64,000 bases of DNA, from contig NZ_JAHBBW010000010.1 of NCBI RefSeq assembly GCF_018390535.1, positions 62,001-126,000 on the forward strand, written 5' to 3'. Position numbers and translations under genes: made by a program. Of the stretch, positions 56,100 through 64,000 are shown piece by piece (the first letter of the stretch is position 1; each line of letters starts with the position of its first letter). The stretch is from Bacteroides propionicigenes (GTDB taxonomy: Bacteria; Bacteroidota; Bacteroidia; Bacteroidales; Bacteroidaceae). The notes below the pieces were generated by a model, which was given only the letters and a program-made list of their open reading frames with translations, ran no database searches and was not told where the DNA came from.

Positions 56100-57080
56100 T
56101 TATTTTATTTCTTCTCCGTCGCCATTGATGATTCCACCTTGTCCCCAGTTGATGATGGGTGATTTATCAACAACAATAATCAGGTTCTCATTATTGATGG
56201 TGGTATCAAACGTGTACTCTTGTGAGCCTTCGAACTGGTCTGTAGCTTTTGGAATTTCATATTCGTATGTTTTTCCGGTTCCTTCGTTGGCAGCGGGGAG
56301 TTCTATTATTACTTTATAGCCTTCTGTGGTACTGGCAGGCAATACCATACCTTGTGCGGTAATGAGGATTTCATTATCTTCTTTGTCATCTTCGGCACGG
56401 GTGGAGGCTTTCTCTTTCTTGGGCTCTGTGGTAGTCAGCTTGATGTCCTCGCCGATTGTCACATCACGGAAGTTTATTTTGCCGGTGGTGGCATTGAAGT
56501 TGCCGGAAACGGGCAGTCCTTGCAGGGTGACTAAAAGGCCTTTCAAATCGGCTTCCGTCATGCCATAGCCCACTTTGAACTGGAAAGTCAGCTTTGTCAG
56601 CACAGGAGTTAGCGGGAGTTCTGCCTTGCGGCTGTCCTTGTTCAAATCCGCTACACGGGCAAAGAGCAGTTGCGACGCATACTCGTAGTTATTAATCAAG
56701 TGGATGGCAACGAGACTGTCTGCCAATACGGTAGTTTGCGGGTAGTAGGCGGCAATGTCCATTTTATCGCCCGTAGCGGGGAAGTAGGGGATAGAGTCGT
56801 TGTTGCCCGGCAGGAAGTAGTCCTGATTGTCGAAGCTGTTGGCATAGTAGCGCAGGTTGCTGTAAGGAGCAACAATGTCGTCCGTACCGCCTTTCAGCAT
56901 ATATACGCCAATGGTTTCTCCTTTAAACCAAGTAGTCCCGGTTTCGCTGCCGTAGTCGAATGCTTCTGCCATGATAACGGCAGGGTAGGATTTGCTTTCG
57001 TCAACGGGAGTGTCGTTGTCGTCGCACGCAGCAAACAGGGCGCAGGCAAGGAGTAGATGGATAAATTTATTATTAGCCAT
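56100..57080 (-). CDS. Fimbrillin-like lipoprotein of the SusC/D operon
   Basis: The protein has 326 residues. Lipobox LLLACALFAAC (about 9-19). The fimbrillin-like domain spans about 30-320 (TWFKGETIGVYML, MDIAAYYPQTTV, LTPVLTKLTFQFKVGYGM) and closes IINWGQGGIINGDGEEIK, the same ending as the fimbrillin domain of the 54396 protein. It follows the DUF5017 gene by 29 bp. Probably a SusE/F-type surface glycan-binding protein. Confidence 0.72.
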   Translation of the reverse strand: MANNKFIHLLLACALFAACDDNDTPVDESKSYPAVIMAEAFDYGSETGTTWFKGETIGVYMLKGGTDDIVAPYSNLRYYANSFDNQDYFLPGNNDSIPYFPATGDKMDIAAYYPQTTVLADSLVAIHLINNYEYASQLLFARVADLNKDSRKAELPLTPVLTKLTFQFKVGYGMTEADLKGLLVTLQGLPVSGNFNATTGKINFRDVTIGEDIKLTTTEPKKEKASTRAEDDKEDNEILITAQGMVLPASTTEGYKVIIELPAANEGTGKTYEYEIPKATDQFEGSQEYTFDTTINNENLIIVVDKSPIINWGQGGIINGDGEEIK

Positions 57081-57109
57081 AAACTTAAGGTTTTAATTTT
57101 ATATCTTTA

Positions 57110-58072
57110 TTATTCAGCGGTTGTCTCGTTCACGGTGATGGTCACTTCGCGCACAGCTTGCTTTGAGTTCCACATATTGGCGTTGGTGGCAATGAATGTG
57201 GCTTTGTAAGTGCCGGGACGGTCGTACCTGAACTCGTAGTAGGGCAGGCGGGCATTAGTGCTCTTGATGGGTGTGCCGCGGTCCGGTTCGATAGTTGCGG
57301 CATTGAGCTTCTTGCTTATCATCCAAACCTCTACATCCTTGTCCTTCTCCGTATCCTTGTCGGGGAAGAAGGAGAGCATACTCTCTGTGATGTCGTACTT
57401 CTCACCTTTAGGCTGGGTCTGTACAAGTACGGTTTGGAATCCCCAACCGTAGGCCACATCCTCGTCTTTGTAGACGTATTTGTCCGGGTCGCGCTTAGCC
57501 AATGTCAGAAGCTTGATTTGGATACGGGGTTTGCCGTAGTTACTCTCCTTGATGGTGTTGGGACCTGCCTTATATTGGAACGCTACGTAGAAATCTTTAT
57601 CCAGATACTCTCTGAGGTCGGCCTCGGTATATTCTATGGTTACATTGGCGGTGGCAGAAACAGGCATCTTCAGCCCCTCTACCGCTTTCCATGTAGCTGC
57701 CGCTATGTTTTCCGGAGTATATACTCCTGTGAAGTCCGTAGAGACACAGGCAGTGAGCAACTGCTGGTCTTTATAGGCTTTGAGTTCGGTATATACCTGC
57801 TCTATCTTGCAGGACATGCCTACGCTGTCCACTCCCTCAATGCGGGTACGTTCGCGGTTGGCGTAGTTGCAGGTCTTGGTTCCGGGGTAGAATGAGATGT
57901 AGTCCGGATTGCCGTCGAACCGGAAACGTACAGCTTCACCGACGGTAACAGTGGTTTTGTCAGCGCTTACACCAAACTCAATGTCATCTACGTTGTCAGT
58001 CTGGCAAGATGCAAACGTACCTGCTATCAGGGGCATCCAGACATATTTCAGTATAAGGTTATTTATTTTCAT
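57110..58072 (-). CDS. DUF5017 lipoprotein (SusE-position)
   Basis: The protein has 320 residues. Lipobox AGTFASC (about 17-23). A PKD/Ig-like N-terminal region (about 30-75, VSADKTTVTVGEAVRFRFDGN in parts) and the DUF5017 domain follow, then a second Ig-like end with YDRPGTYKATFIATNANMWNSK. It sits 54 bp after susD, where SusE-type glycan-binding proteins usually lie. Confidence 0.78.
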   Translation of the reverse strand: MKINNLILKYVWMPLIAGTFASCQTDNVDDIEFGVSADKTTVTVGEAVRFRFDGNPDYISFYPGTKTCNYANRERTRIEGVDSVGMSCKIEQVYTELKAYKDQQLLTACVSTDFTGVYTPENIAAATWKAVEGLKMPVSATANVTIEYTEADLREYLDKDFYVAFQYKAGPNTIKESNYGKPRIQIKLLTLAKRDPDKYVYKDEDVAYGWGFQTVLVQTQPKGEKYDITESMLSFFPDKDTEKDKDVEVWMISKKLNAATIEPDRGTPIKSTNARLPYYEFRYDRPGTYKATFIATNANMWNSKQAVREVTITVNETTAE

Positions 58073-58126
58073 ATTCTTTAAGTCTTATGGTATTCTTACT
58101 GTTCATATTTCTTGGTTTCTCGGCAC

Positions 58127-59878
58127 TTACCAGCCTTCGTTTTGTCCGCAGATGGTGTTGGTGTTCAGCTCGCATTGCGGAATGGGCAGGTAGATATGCT
58201 TGCTTGTATCAATGTTGCGGGCGGGTACGGAAGCCACATCGTCCAAAGGATAGCCGATGATGTGCTTGTCGCCATTGGCGTAGACGTCTGTACTGACCAG
58301 CAGCTTGATGCGGTTGTAGAAGAAATCCTTACCCATACGGCGCAACTCCATGTGGCGCGGTGTCTCGAAACAGAGTTCGCGGGTGCGTTCTTCGAAGATG
58401 AATTGGCGCATACCTTCCGGTGTATTGATGTCTACTGTTTCTTCGCTGTTCTTCGGCGGAACTTCACCCGATGCAATGGCGCTTGCTCCGGCACGTGTAC
58501 GCACTTCGTTGATAGCGGCGATGGCATCCGGGGTAGGGCCGTTTATTTCATTGTCCGCTTCGGCAAACATCAGCAGGATGTCACTGTAACGCAGAATGGG
58601 GAAGTTGATAGATGAGTTGTTGCGTGCCCACGGACGTATGGGGTCGTATTCGGCACGCCACTTGCCGGGACAGGCTTTGCGGTTGTCGGTATTCATTTGG
58701 GCTTCGGTCAGCATTTCTTTGTAGACTTTCTTGTTAGCCTCATCTTTCTTCCAAGTGAAGTCGGCAAGGTTCCACCATTTGCGCTGGTCGCCTGTTTCCT
58801 TATCTTTCTTGCTTACAACGCCGTACTTCTTGTCGTAGAGGCGGAGCAGGATATGGGTGGCATTGTACCAGCCGTAAGCGAAAGGTACGTCGGGGTCGTA
58901 AGTGGCGCTTTGCGTTACGCCGTTGTACAGGCCTACTTTTCCGGCTTCGTTGGAAGCGTCCAGACCATTGCCGTAGAACTCCACTTCAAACATACTTTCG
59001 CGTGCGGTGAGGTCGTACTGGTTGGAGCACATCTTGATAAAGAGTCCTGGGTAACCGTTGGCATACTTGGAGTCGGAACTTGTTCTGTTGAGGTCGTGAA
59101 GTCCGCTGTTCATGACCGCTTTGGCATAGCCGCGGGCTTCTTTCCACGTGTTGCCCTCTACGGGGTAACCGGAATACCACAGGTAGGCGCGTGCCAGCAA
59201 GCCTTGGGCGGTGGTGCGTGAGATACGTCCCGGAGCGTTCAGTTCATTGGCGGGCAGGCAGTGGCCTTCTTCAATGACTTTACCGTTTTCGTCTACTATA
59301 CCCGCACCGTATTGGAGGTCTTCAAATATTTGTGCGTAGATGTCCGCTTGCGGCGACTTCTTCAGCAGTTGGGTGGTGAGGTCTTTGGTAGGAGTGGTGC
59401 GCAAGGGTACTTCGCCCCAGTATGCCACAAGATTCATGTAGAGAAGTGCGCGCAGTGCACGTGCTTCGGCTTCGTACATGGTTTTCTTGGCGGCTCCGCC
59501 GCATTGGCTGTCGGTGAGGTTTGCCAGTTGTGCGAGGAAGTCGTTGGCACGGTCGATACCGGTATAAAGGGCCTTCCATGTTTCGTTGAGGCGTTCTTCG
59601 GTATTGTTGTAATTGTACATACATACGTAGAGGTAATCTTTGCCGTAGTCGCGGTTGTAGTACATGATGTCAGTACCTGCATCAAGGTCAGCCCAGAGGT
59701 TTTGTCCGTAAAGGGCGCTGTTGCCCAGTATGTCGTAGATACCTGTCAGTCCTGCCATGCAGCCGTTTTCATCGTCTATTACTTGGTCTCCTTCCGGATT
59801 GTTGTATATCGTGGTGTCGAGGAAGTTGCAAGAAGTGAAACTTACCGCGAGCAGGAGTATGTATATCAGTTTTTTCAT
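58127..59878 (-). CDS. SusD-family surface glycan-binding lipoprotein
   Basis: The protein has 583 residues. Lipobox LLAVSFTSC (about 10-18). The SusD fold has TPR helices (about 90-210; ARALRALLYMNLVAYWGEVPL) and the C-terminal RagB/SusD block with YSDILLMFAEADNEINGP, AINEVRTRAGA and FEERTRELCFETPRHMELRRMGKDF. It covers the SusC barrel and hands it oligosaccharide. It lies 33 bp after susC. Confidence 0.95.
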   Translation of the reverse strand: MKKLIYILLLAVSFTSCNFLDTTIYNNPEGDQVIDDENGCMAGLTGIYDILGNSALYGQNLWADLDAGTDIMYYNRDYGKDYLYVCMYNYNNTEERLNETWKALYTGIDRANDFLAQLANLTDSQCGGAAKKTMYEAEARALRALLYMNLVAYWGEVPLRTTPTKDLTTQLLKKSPQADIYAQIFEDLQYGAGIVDENGKVIEEGHCLPANELNAPGRISRTTAQGLLARAYLWYSGYPVEGNTWKEARGYAKAVMNSGLHDLNRTSSDSKYANGYPGLFIKMCSNQYDLTARESMFEVEFYGNGLDASNEAGKVGLYNGVTQSATYDPDVPFAYGWYNATHILLRLYDKKYGVVSKKDKETGDQRKWWNLADFTWKKDEANKKVYKEMLTEAQMNTDNRKACPGKWRAEYDPIRPWARNNSSINFPILRYSDILLMFAEADNEINGPTPDAIAAINEVRTRAGASAIASGEVPPKNSEETVDINTPEGMRQFIFEERTRELCFETPRHMELRRMGKDFFYNRIKLLVSTDVYANGDKHIIGYPLDDVASVPARNIDTSKHIYLPIPQCELNTNTICGQNEGW

Positions 59879-59911
59879 ATTACTGTATCTTTAAAGTTCA
59901 ATAGTCAATGA

Positions 59912-62900
59912 TTATAATCCCAGTTTTACGCCGAAAGTGAAAGACATGGTCTTGGGATAAGACGAGTAGTCGAATCCGCGCGTCATGGCAGAGTTGCGGG
60001 TGGAGACTTCGGGGTCGTATCCGGTATATCCGGTCCAAGTCCAGAGATTCTGTCCGGTTACGTAGAGGCGCAGCGAGCTGAGGCGTGCTTTCTTCAAGAG
60101 TTTGGCGGGGAAGTTGTAACCCAGCTGTACGGTTTTCAGTCGCAGGAAAGAAGCGTCTTCCACTTCGCGGCTGGTGTTGATGTTGGTAAGGCTGCGGTTG
60201 GGTGCGCAGAGGTAGTTGGTATAGTTACCGTCTGTGTACGTACCGTCTCCGTTGTCCGTGCGGGGTGTCCAGTGGTTGGCTGCCGAAGCCAGCTGGTTGA
60301 TGTGCTTGCCGCGCAGAGATTCCAGCTTCACACGGTTGTAGTTGATAACGTCGTTGCCGTAAGACCACTGGAAGAATACGCTCAAGTCGAAGTTCTTCCA
60401 TTCGAAGTTGTTGGTGAAACCGCCGGTGTGGATGGGCAGGCCGTGACCGATGATGGTCTGGTCTTCGCTGGTCACTTGGCCGTCACCGTTGATGTCTTTC
60501 AGCTTGACGTCTCCCGGCTGTATGGTGGAACGTTTTTGTGTATTGTTAGGGACGTTGTCTTTCAGTACGAATACGTTGGGGGAGATTTCGTTGAAGTCTT
60601 CGTACTGGTACACGCCGTCGTAAACGTAACCGTACATTTCGGAAAGCGGATGTCCCACTTTACAAATATAGGCATTAGTCACGTTGGGACTGCTGAAACC
60701 TACCAAACGGCTTTCCTGCCCGTCGGAAAGGGCGGTAATCTCATTCTTGTTGAATGCGATGTTGAAGTTGGTGGTCCACTTGAACTTGCCGCGTCCGCCG
60801 GGGAAGTTTACGGTATTGATGGAGATTTCAAGACCGCGGTTGCGTACGCTGCCGATGTTCTGCTGTACGGAGGAGAAACCCAGTGAGGCGGGCACTTCGG
60901 CATAGAGCAGCAAGTCTTTTGTCTCTTTGTTGTAGACATCGATTTCACCGTTGATACGGTTCTTGAAGAGTCCGAAGTCAAGACCAATGTTGGTCTGGTA
61001 AGTCGTTTCCCACTTCAAGTCCTTATTGGCTATTTGCGTGATGTACAGGGCGGGGTTCAGTGCGTTGTTGAAGGCGTACTTGTCGCTGGTGGCGTACAGG
61101 CGTGACGACGGATAGTTGCTGTTGGTGTTGTTGTTACCGGTTGCACCCCAGCCCACACGCAGTTTCAGGTTGGAAATCGGCGTGTTCTCCAAGTGCATGA
61201 ACGGTTCGTCGGACAGACGCCATGCGAAAGATGCTGACGGGAAGTATCCCCATTTGTTGTAGGGGAAGCGTGATGAACCGTCGGCACGGATAGTGGCGGT
61301 GAGCAGATAGCGTGACTGCCAGTCGTAGTTGGCACGCGCAAAGTAGGACATCAGCCTGTTCTCCACGCAAGTGGTGGTAATGGTGCGGGGAGTACCGCTC
61401 TGGATGCCCCAGAAACCGTTTTCTTCCCAAGGCACTTGCACGGCTTGCGCACCCAGTACGCTGATGCTTTGGCTGGAAAGTGACGCACCCACCATTCCGG
61501 TGAGGTTGTGTTTGCCCATACGTTTCTTATAGGTCAGCGTGTACTCGTTAGACCAGCTGTCCCACTCCTTGACGGAGAATTGCCCGTTCACACCGTTGGC
61601 GGAATATTGGGGGTCGCCAAGGTATGTATCGGAGTTGTTGAATTGTTGGCGTTTGTCTGTACGCCAGCTATATGAAAAGGTCGCTCTGAATGTCAGGTTT
61701 TTGATGATTTCCCAGTTCAGGTAGGTGTTCAGGTTGAGCTGACGGCTCTTGGTGCGGTCTACCTGATTTTCGATGGTCTTTAGCGGGTTGTAGGGATATG
61801 TACCGTCATCGTTCACAGTGTCACTGTTCATGAGGTCGTCCGTTTCGCTATATCCGATAGGGCGGTAGGCAAGTACCTGATACAGGAAGTATTGTGCTGT
61901 TCCGCCGCCGCTCTGTGAGGGTGCCGAACCTACGGAAACGTTGTTGGCGAAGTTCATTGTAGCACCGAATTTCAAGCTTTTGGTGATATTCTGGTCTAAC
62001 GTCAGACGGGCTTTCAGGCTCTCGTAGGAAGAGTTGATGATGACACCCTGTTGGTTGTAGTAGGATATGCTGGAACTGTAACGTGTGTTCTTGCTACCTC
62101 CGGACAAAGATACGTGGTGGCTTGTCATGGGGGCTACACGGAACACTTCCTTCTGCCAGTTGTAGTAGGGCAGTGTTTTGTAGTCCTCCAACGTACGGTT
62201 GCGTCCCAGGTTCTCGCTATATCCGAAGTAAGTTTTTTCCATATCCGAAGCCGAGAGTATGTCCTGTTGCAGTGCCACGAACTGGCTGCCGTCCATAATG
62301 TCGAGGTACTGCGGGCGCATCTGCATACTGACGTAGCCGTCGTACGTGACGCGAGGAGCGCTTTCCTTACCGCGTTTGGTGGTAATGATGATGACACCGT
62401 TGGCTCCGCGGGCACCGTAAATGGCGGTGGCGGAAGCATCTTTCAGCACGTCGATGGATTCGATGTCATTAGGATTGTAGGCTGCGGCGTTGGGATCATC
62501 GGTGGCAAAACCATCAATGACGTAGAGTGGTGCACCGTCGGCATTGTTTGAAATGGTGTTACTGCCGCGGATAACGATGTTGGCTTCCGAACCGGGCTGT
62601 CCCGAACCGCTCACTACTTGTACACCCGCCACGCGTCCGCCCAGCGCTTGGTCGAACGAATTGACAGGGGCTTTGGTAAGGTCGTCCATATCCACCTTGC
62701 TGACCGAACCTGTCAGGTCGCCTTTCTTTACGGTGGCATACCCCACGGCTACAACTTCGTTCAGCATTACGCCGTCTTCTTTCATTATGACGTCAATCAC
62801 CTTATTCTTTCCTACCGGAATTTCACGGGTGGTATATCCGATGAAAGAGAATACAAGAATGGATTTTTGGTCGGGAACTTCGATTGAATATTTACCGTTT

Positions 62901-63085
62901 ACATCTGTAATAGTACCGATCGTTGTTCCTTTTACAGTAACGTTGGCTCCGATAACCGTTTCTTTGGTTTCGTCGGTAACCGTACCTGTAATTTTGATTT
63001 GTGCTTGCAGCGTAGTCAGCGAAAGCAGCAAAAAGAGTAAAAGAGAACTTGCTCTTCTAAGGCTCACGAAATGGATTCTTTTCAT
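59912..63085 (-). CDS. SusC-family TonB-dependent glycan transporter
   Basis: The protein has 1057 residues. Signal peptide (about 1-28), a carboxypeptidase-regulatory-like domain (about 30-110, ITGTVTDETKETVIGANVTVKGT), then the plug (about 120-235; DPNDIESIDVLKDASATAIYGARGANGVIIITTKRG in parts). The 22-stranded barrel follows. There is no STN domain, so transertional control by an anti-sigma is not indicated. A TAACTTTG box on the minus strand (63139 to 63132) precedes it without a clear -33, as in activator-dependent loci. No regulator lies beside it. Confidence 0.95.
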   Translation of the reverse strand: MKRIHFVSLRRASSLLLFLLLSLTTLQAQIKITGTVTDETKETVIGANVTVKGTTIGTITDVNGKYSIEVPDQKSILVFSFIGYTTREIPVGKNKVIDVIMKEDGVMLNEVVAVGYATVKKGDLTGSVSKVDMDDLTKAPVNSFDQALGGRVAGVQVVSGSGQPGSEANIVIRGSNTISNNADGAPLYVIDGFATDDPNAAAYNPNDIESIDVLKDASATAIYGARGANGVIIITTKRGKESAPRVTYDGYVSMQMRPQYLDIMDGSQFVALQQDILSASDMEKTYFGYSENLGRNRTLEDYKTLPYYNWQKEVFRVAPMTSHHVSLSGGSKNTRYSSSISYYNQQGVIINSSYESLKARLTLDQNITKSLKFGATMNFANNVSVGSAPSQSGGGTAQYFLYQVLAYRPIGYSETDDLMNSDTVNDDGTYPYNPLKTIENQVDRTKSRQLNLNTYLNWEIIKNLTFRATFSYSWRTDKRQQFNNSDTYLGDPQYSANGVNGQFSVKEWDSWSNEYTLTYKKRMGKHNLTGMVGASLSSQSISVLGAQAVQVPWEENGFWGIQSGTPRTITTTCVENRLMSYFARANYDWQSRYLLTATIRADGSSRFPYNKWGYFPSASFAWRLSDEPFMHLENTPISNLKLRVGWGATGNNNTNSNYPSSRLYATSDKYAFNNALNPALYITQIANKDLKWETTYQTNIGLDFGLFKNRINGEIDVYNKETKDLLLYAEVPASLGFSSVQQNIGSVRNRGLEISINTVNFPGGRGKFKWTTNFNIAFNKNEITALSDGQESRLVGFSSPNVTNAYICKVGHPLSEMYGYVYDGVYQYEDFNEISPNVFVLKDNVPNNTQKRSTIQPGDVKLKDINGDGQVTSEDQTIIGHGLPIHTGGFTNNFEWKNFDLSVFFQWSYGNDVINYNRVKLESLRGKHINQLASAANHWTPRTDNGDGTYTDGNYTNYLCAPNRSLTNINTSREVEDASFLRLKTVQLGYNFPAKLLKKARLSSLRLYVTGQNLWTWTGYTGYDPEVSTRNSAMTRGFDYSSYPKTMSFTFGVKLGL

Positions 63086-63281
63086 ATTATCAAAAGTAAG
63101 ATTATCTTAGCTGTTTTTAATTTCTTCGGGGCAAAGTTATGAATATATGTAAAATGCTTCTTCTATAATAGTACAGACGGAGTACATTTTCGTACAAAAA
63201 TGATTTTGTACAGAAAAGAAGAGGTTGTCCGAAAAGAAATTTTAGTTCTCATTCAGTCAACCTCTGTATAAAGGTAATAAA

Positions 63282-63337
63282 AAGATGATAGGATGATAAA
63301 GTGATAATATTCTATCACTTTATCATCCTATCATCTT
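63282..63337. terminator. Perfect 25-bp hairpin between recA and the susC promoter
   Basis: Arms 63282-63306 and 63313-63337 are exact complements around the loop ATATTC. It stands 11 bp beyond the recA stop and so may end recA transcription, though no long T-run follows on the minus strand. Confidence 0.75.
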
Positions 63338-63348
63338 GTCGTTTTATT

Positions 63349-64000
63349 TTACTTGTCTTTTCTCAGTTCGGCAAAGATAAGTCCTTCCAGTTCTTCTGCC
63401 AGTTCCGGATTGTCCAAGATAACTTGTTTGGCAGCGTCACGTCCTTGTGCGATTTTGGTGTCGTTATAGCTGAACCAAGAGCCGCTTTTCTTAACGATAC
63501 CCAGTTCTGCACCCAAATCTATGATTTCTCCCGCACGTGAGATGCCTTCACCGAACATGATATCGAATTCGGCACGGCGGAAAGGAGGAGCTACCTTGTT
63601 CTTTACAACTTTCACTTTGGTCTGTTTGCCGATGACTTCTTCTCCGTTTTTGATAGCTTGGCCTCCACGGATGTCGAGACGTACGGAAGCATAGAACTTC
63701 AATGCGTTACCGCCGGTGGTTGTTTCGGGATTGCCGAACATTACACCGATTTTTTCGCGGAGCTGGTTGATGAAGATGCAAGTTGTACGGGTCTTGCTTA
63801 CGGCAGATGTCAGCTTGCGCAGGGCTTGCGACATGAGACGTGCCTGCAAGCCTACCTTGTTGTCGCCCATATCGCCTTCGATTTCAGCTTTCGGCGTCAA
63901 AGCAGCTACGGAGTCCACTACGATGATGTCGATGGCAGAAGAACGAATCAGCTGTTCTGCAATTTCCAATGCCTGCTCACCGTTGTCCGGTTGCGAAATC
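63349..64000 (-). CDS. recA: RecA recombinase, C-terminal part (cut by window edge)
   Basis: About 217 residues of the C-terminal part are present. Motifs: [16 protein letters not shown] (Walker B), [54 protein letters not shown] in parts, and the C-terminal [25 protein letters not shown]. RecA carries out strand exchange and SOS activation. The N-terminal part with Walker A lies past the window edge. Confidence 0.97.
   Translation of the reverse strand, partial: ISQPDNGEQALEIAEQLIRSSAIDIIVVDSVAALTPKAEIEGDMGDNKVGLQARLMSQALRKLTSAVSKTRTTCIFINQLREKIGVMFGNPETTTGGNALKFYASVRLDIRGGQAIKNGEEVIGKQTKVKVVKNKVAPPFRRAEFDIMFGEGISRAGEIIDLGAELGIVKKSGSWFSYNDTKIAQGRDAAKQVILDNPELAEELEGLIFAELRKDK

Noticed and set aside
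54396..57080. Fimbrial (adhesion pilus) locus
   Set aside because: Fimbrillin-like domains are present, but the genes sit at the SusE/F position of a SusC/SusD operon and no tip, anchor or protease genes of a pilus locus are present.
60272..60886. Open frame of 204 codons opposite susC
   Set aside because: It is antisense to a highly conserved transporter and its translation has no domain; open antisense frames are common in this codon usage. The same applies to the 324- and 399-codon frames opposite GH97 and pepT.

Overview
The window looks like chromosomal DNA of a gut Bacteroides. It has Bacteroidetes-type promoters (a -7 box of the form TAnnTTTG, usually TACCTTTG), SusC/SusD proteins, GH97 and SusA-like GH13 glycoside hydrolases, and a sodium-pump methylmalonyl-CoA decarboxylase operon. 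It also has many Bacteroidales-only families (DUF4199, DUF4988, DUF5017, DUF5606, DUF6048, DUF6452, fimbrillin-like lipoproteins). I cannot fix the species from sequence alone.

Layout. 0-5.2 kb: a cut-off CDS end and a DUF486 membrane protein, then a leftward six-gene run (DUF4199, GT2 glycosyltransferase, DUF6452, DUF6048, mntP, apbE). 5.2-5.5 kb: a structured RNA that I read as the SRP RNA, 4 nt ahead of tRNA-Thr(UGU). 5.5-8 kb: crcB, a pentapeptide-repeat protein and enolase, leftward. 8.2-11.4 kb: a rightward stress-type operon (30-residue lipoprotein, ECF sigma factor, putative anti-sigma, Spy/CpxP-like protein, fimbrillin/FGE-like fusion lipoprotein). 11.9-24 kb: an HU-like protein, GH97, a PurF paralogue, pepT-gcvT, rpmE2, an endonuclease/exonuclease/phosphatase protein, fba and a SusA-like amylase. 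23.8-28.5 kb: the mce-mmd operon that links succinate and propionate. 28.7-43 kb: housekeeping genes (a KefB-like antiporter, HIT protein, pth, L25, PUR-alpha-like protein, nusB-yajC-CdaR-coaE, clpB, a LysR regulator with yeiH).

44-46.4 kb is an AT-rich accessory patch. A two-gene module (membrane-anchored periplasmic protein plus a NusG-N-domain-only protein) occurs twice, with an XRE-type regulator between the copies. 46.6-63.1 kb is a glycan-utilisation locus with two converging arms. The rightward arm holds a PL29-like DUF4988/DUF4955 protein, a DUF4988 lipoprotein and a PL8 chondroitin/hyaluronan lyase. The leftward arm holds SusC, SusD, DUF5017 and two fimbrillin-like lipoproteins. A C-terminal beta module shared by one lipoprotein in each arm ties the arms together. 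Glycosaminoglycan is the best guess for the substrate. The window ends inside recA.

The least explained signals are non-coding. Three intergenic arrays carry short AT-rich palindromic cores at near-perfect 22-23 bp spacing: TTTAGTAAA cores at 8.0 and 18.9 kb, and AAGTTAACTT cores at 38.5 kb. There are also four copies of a dispersed inverted-repeat element and several long perfect hairpins in convergent intergenic gaps. Among proteins, the oddest are a PurF paralogue without its catalytic cysteine and the duplicated NusG-domain modules.
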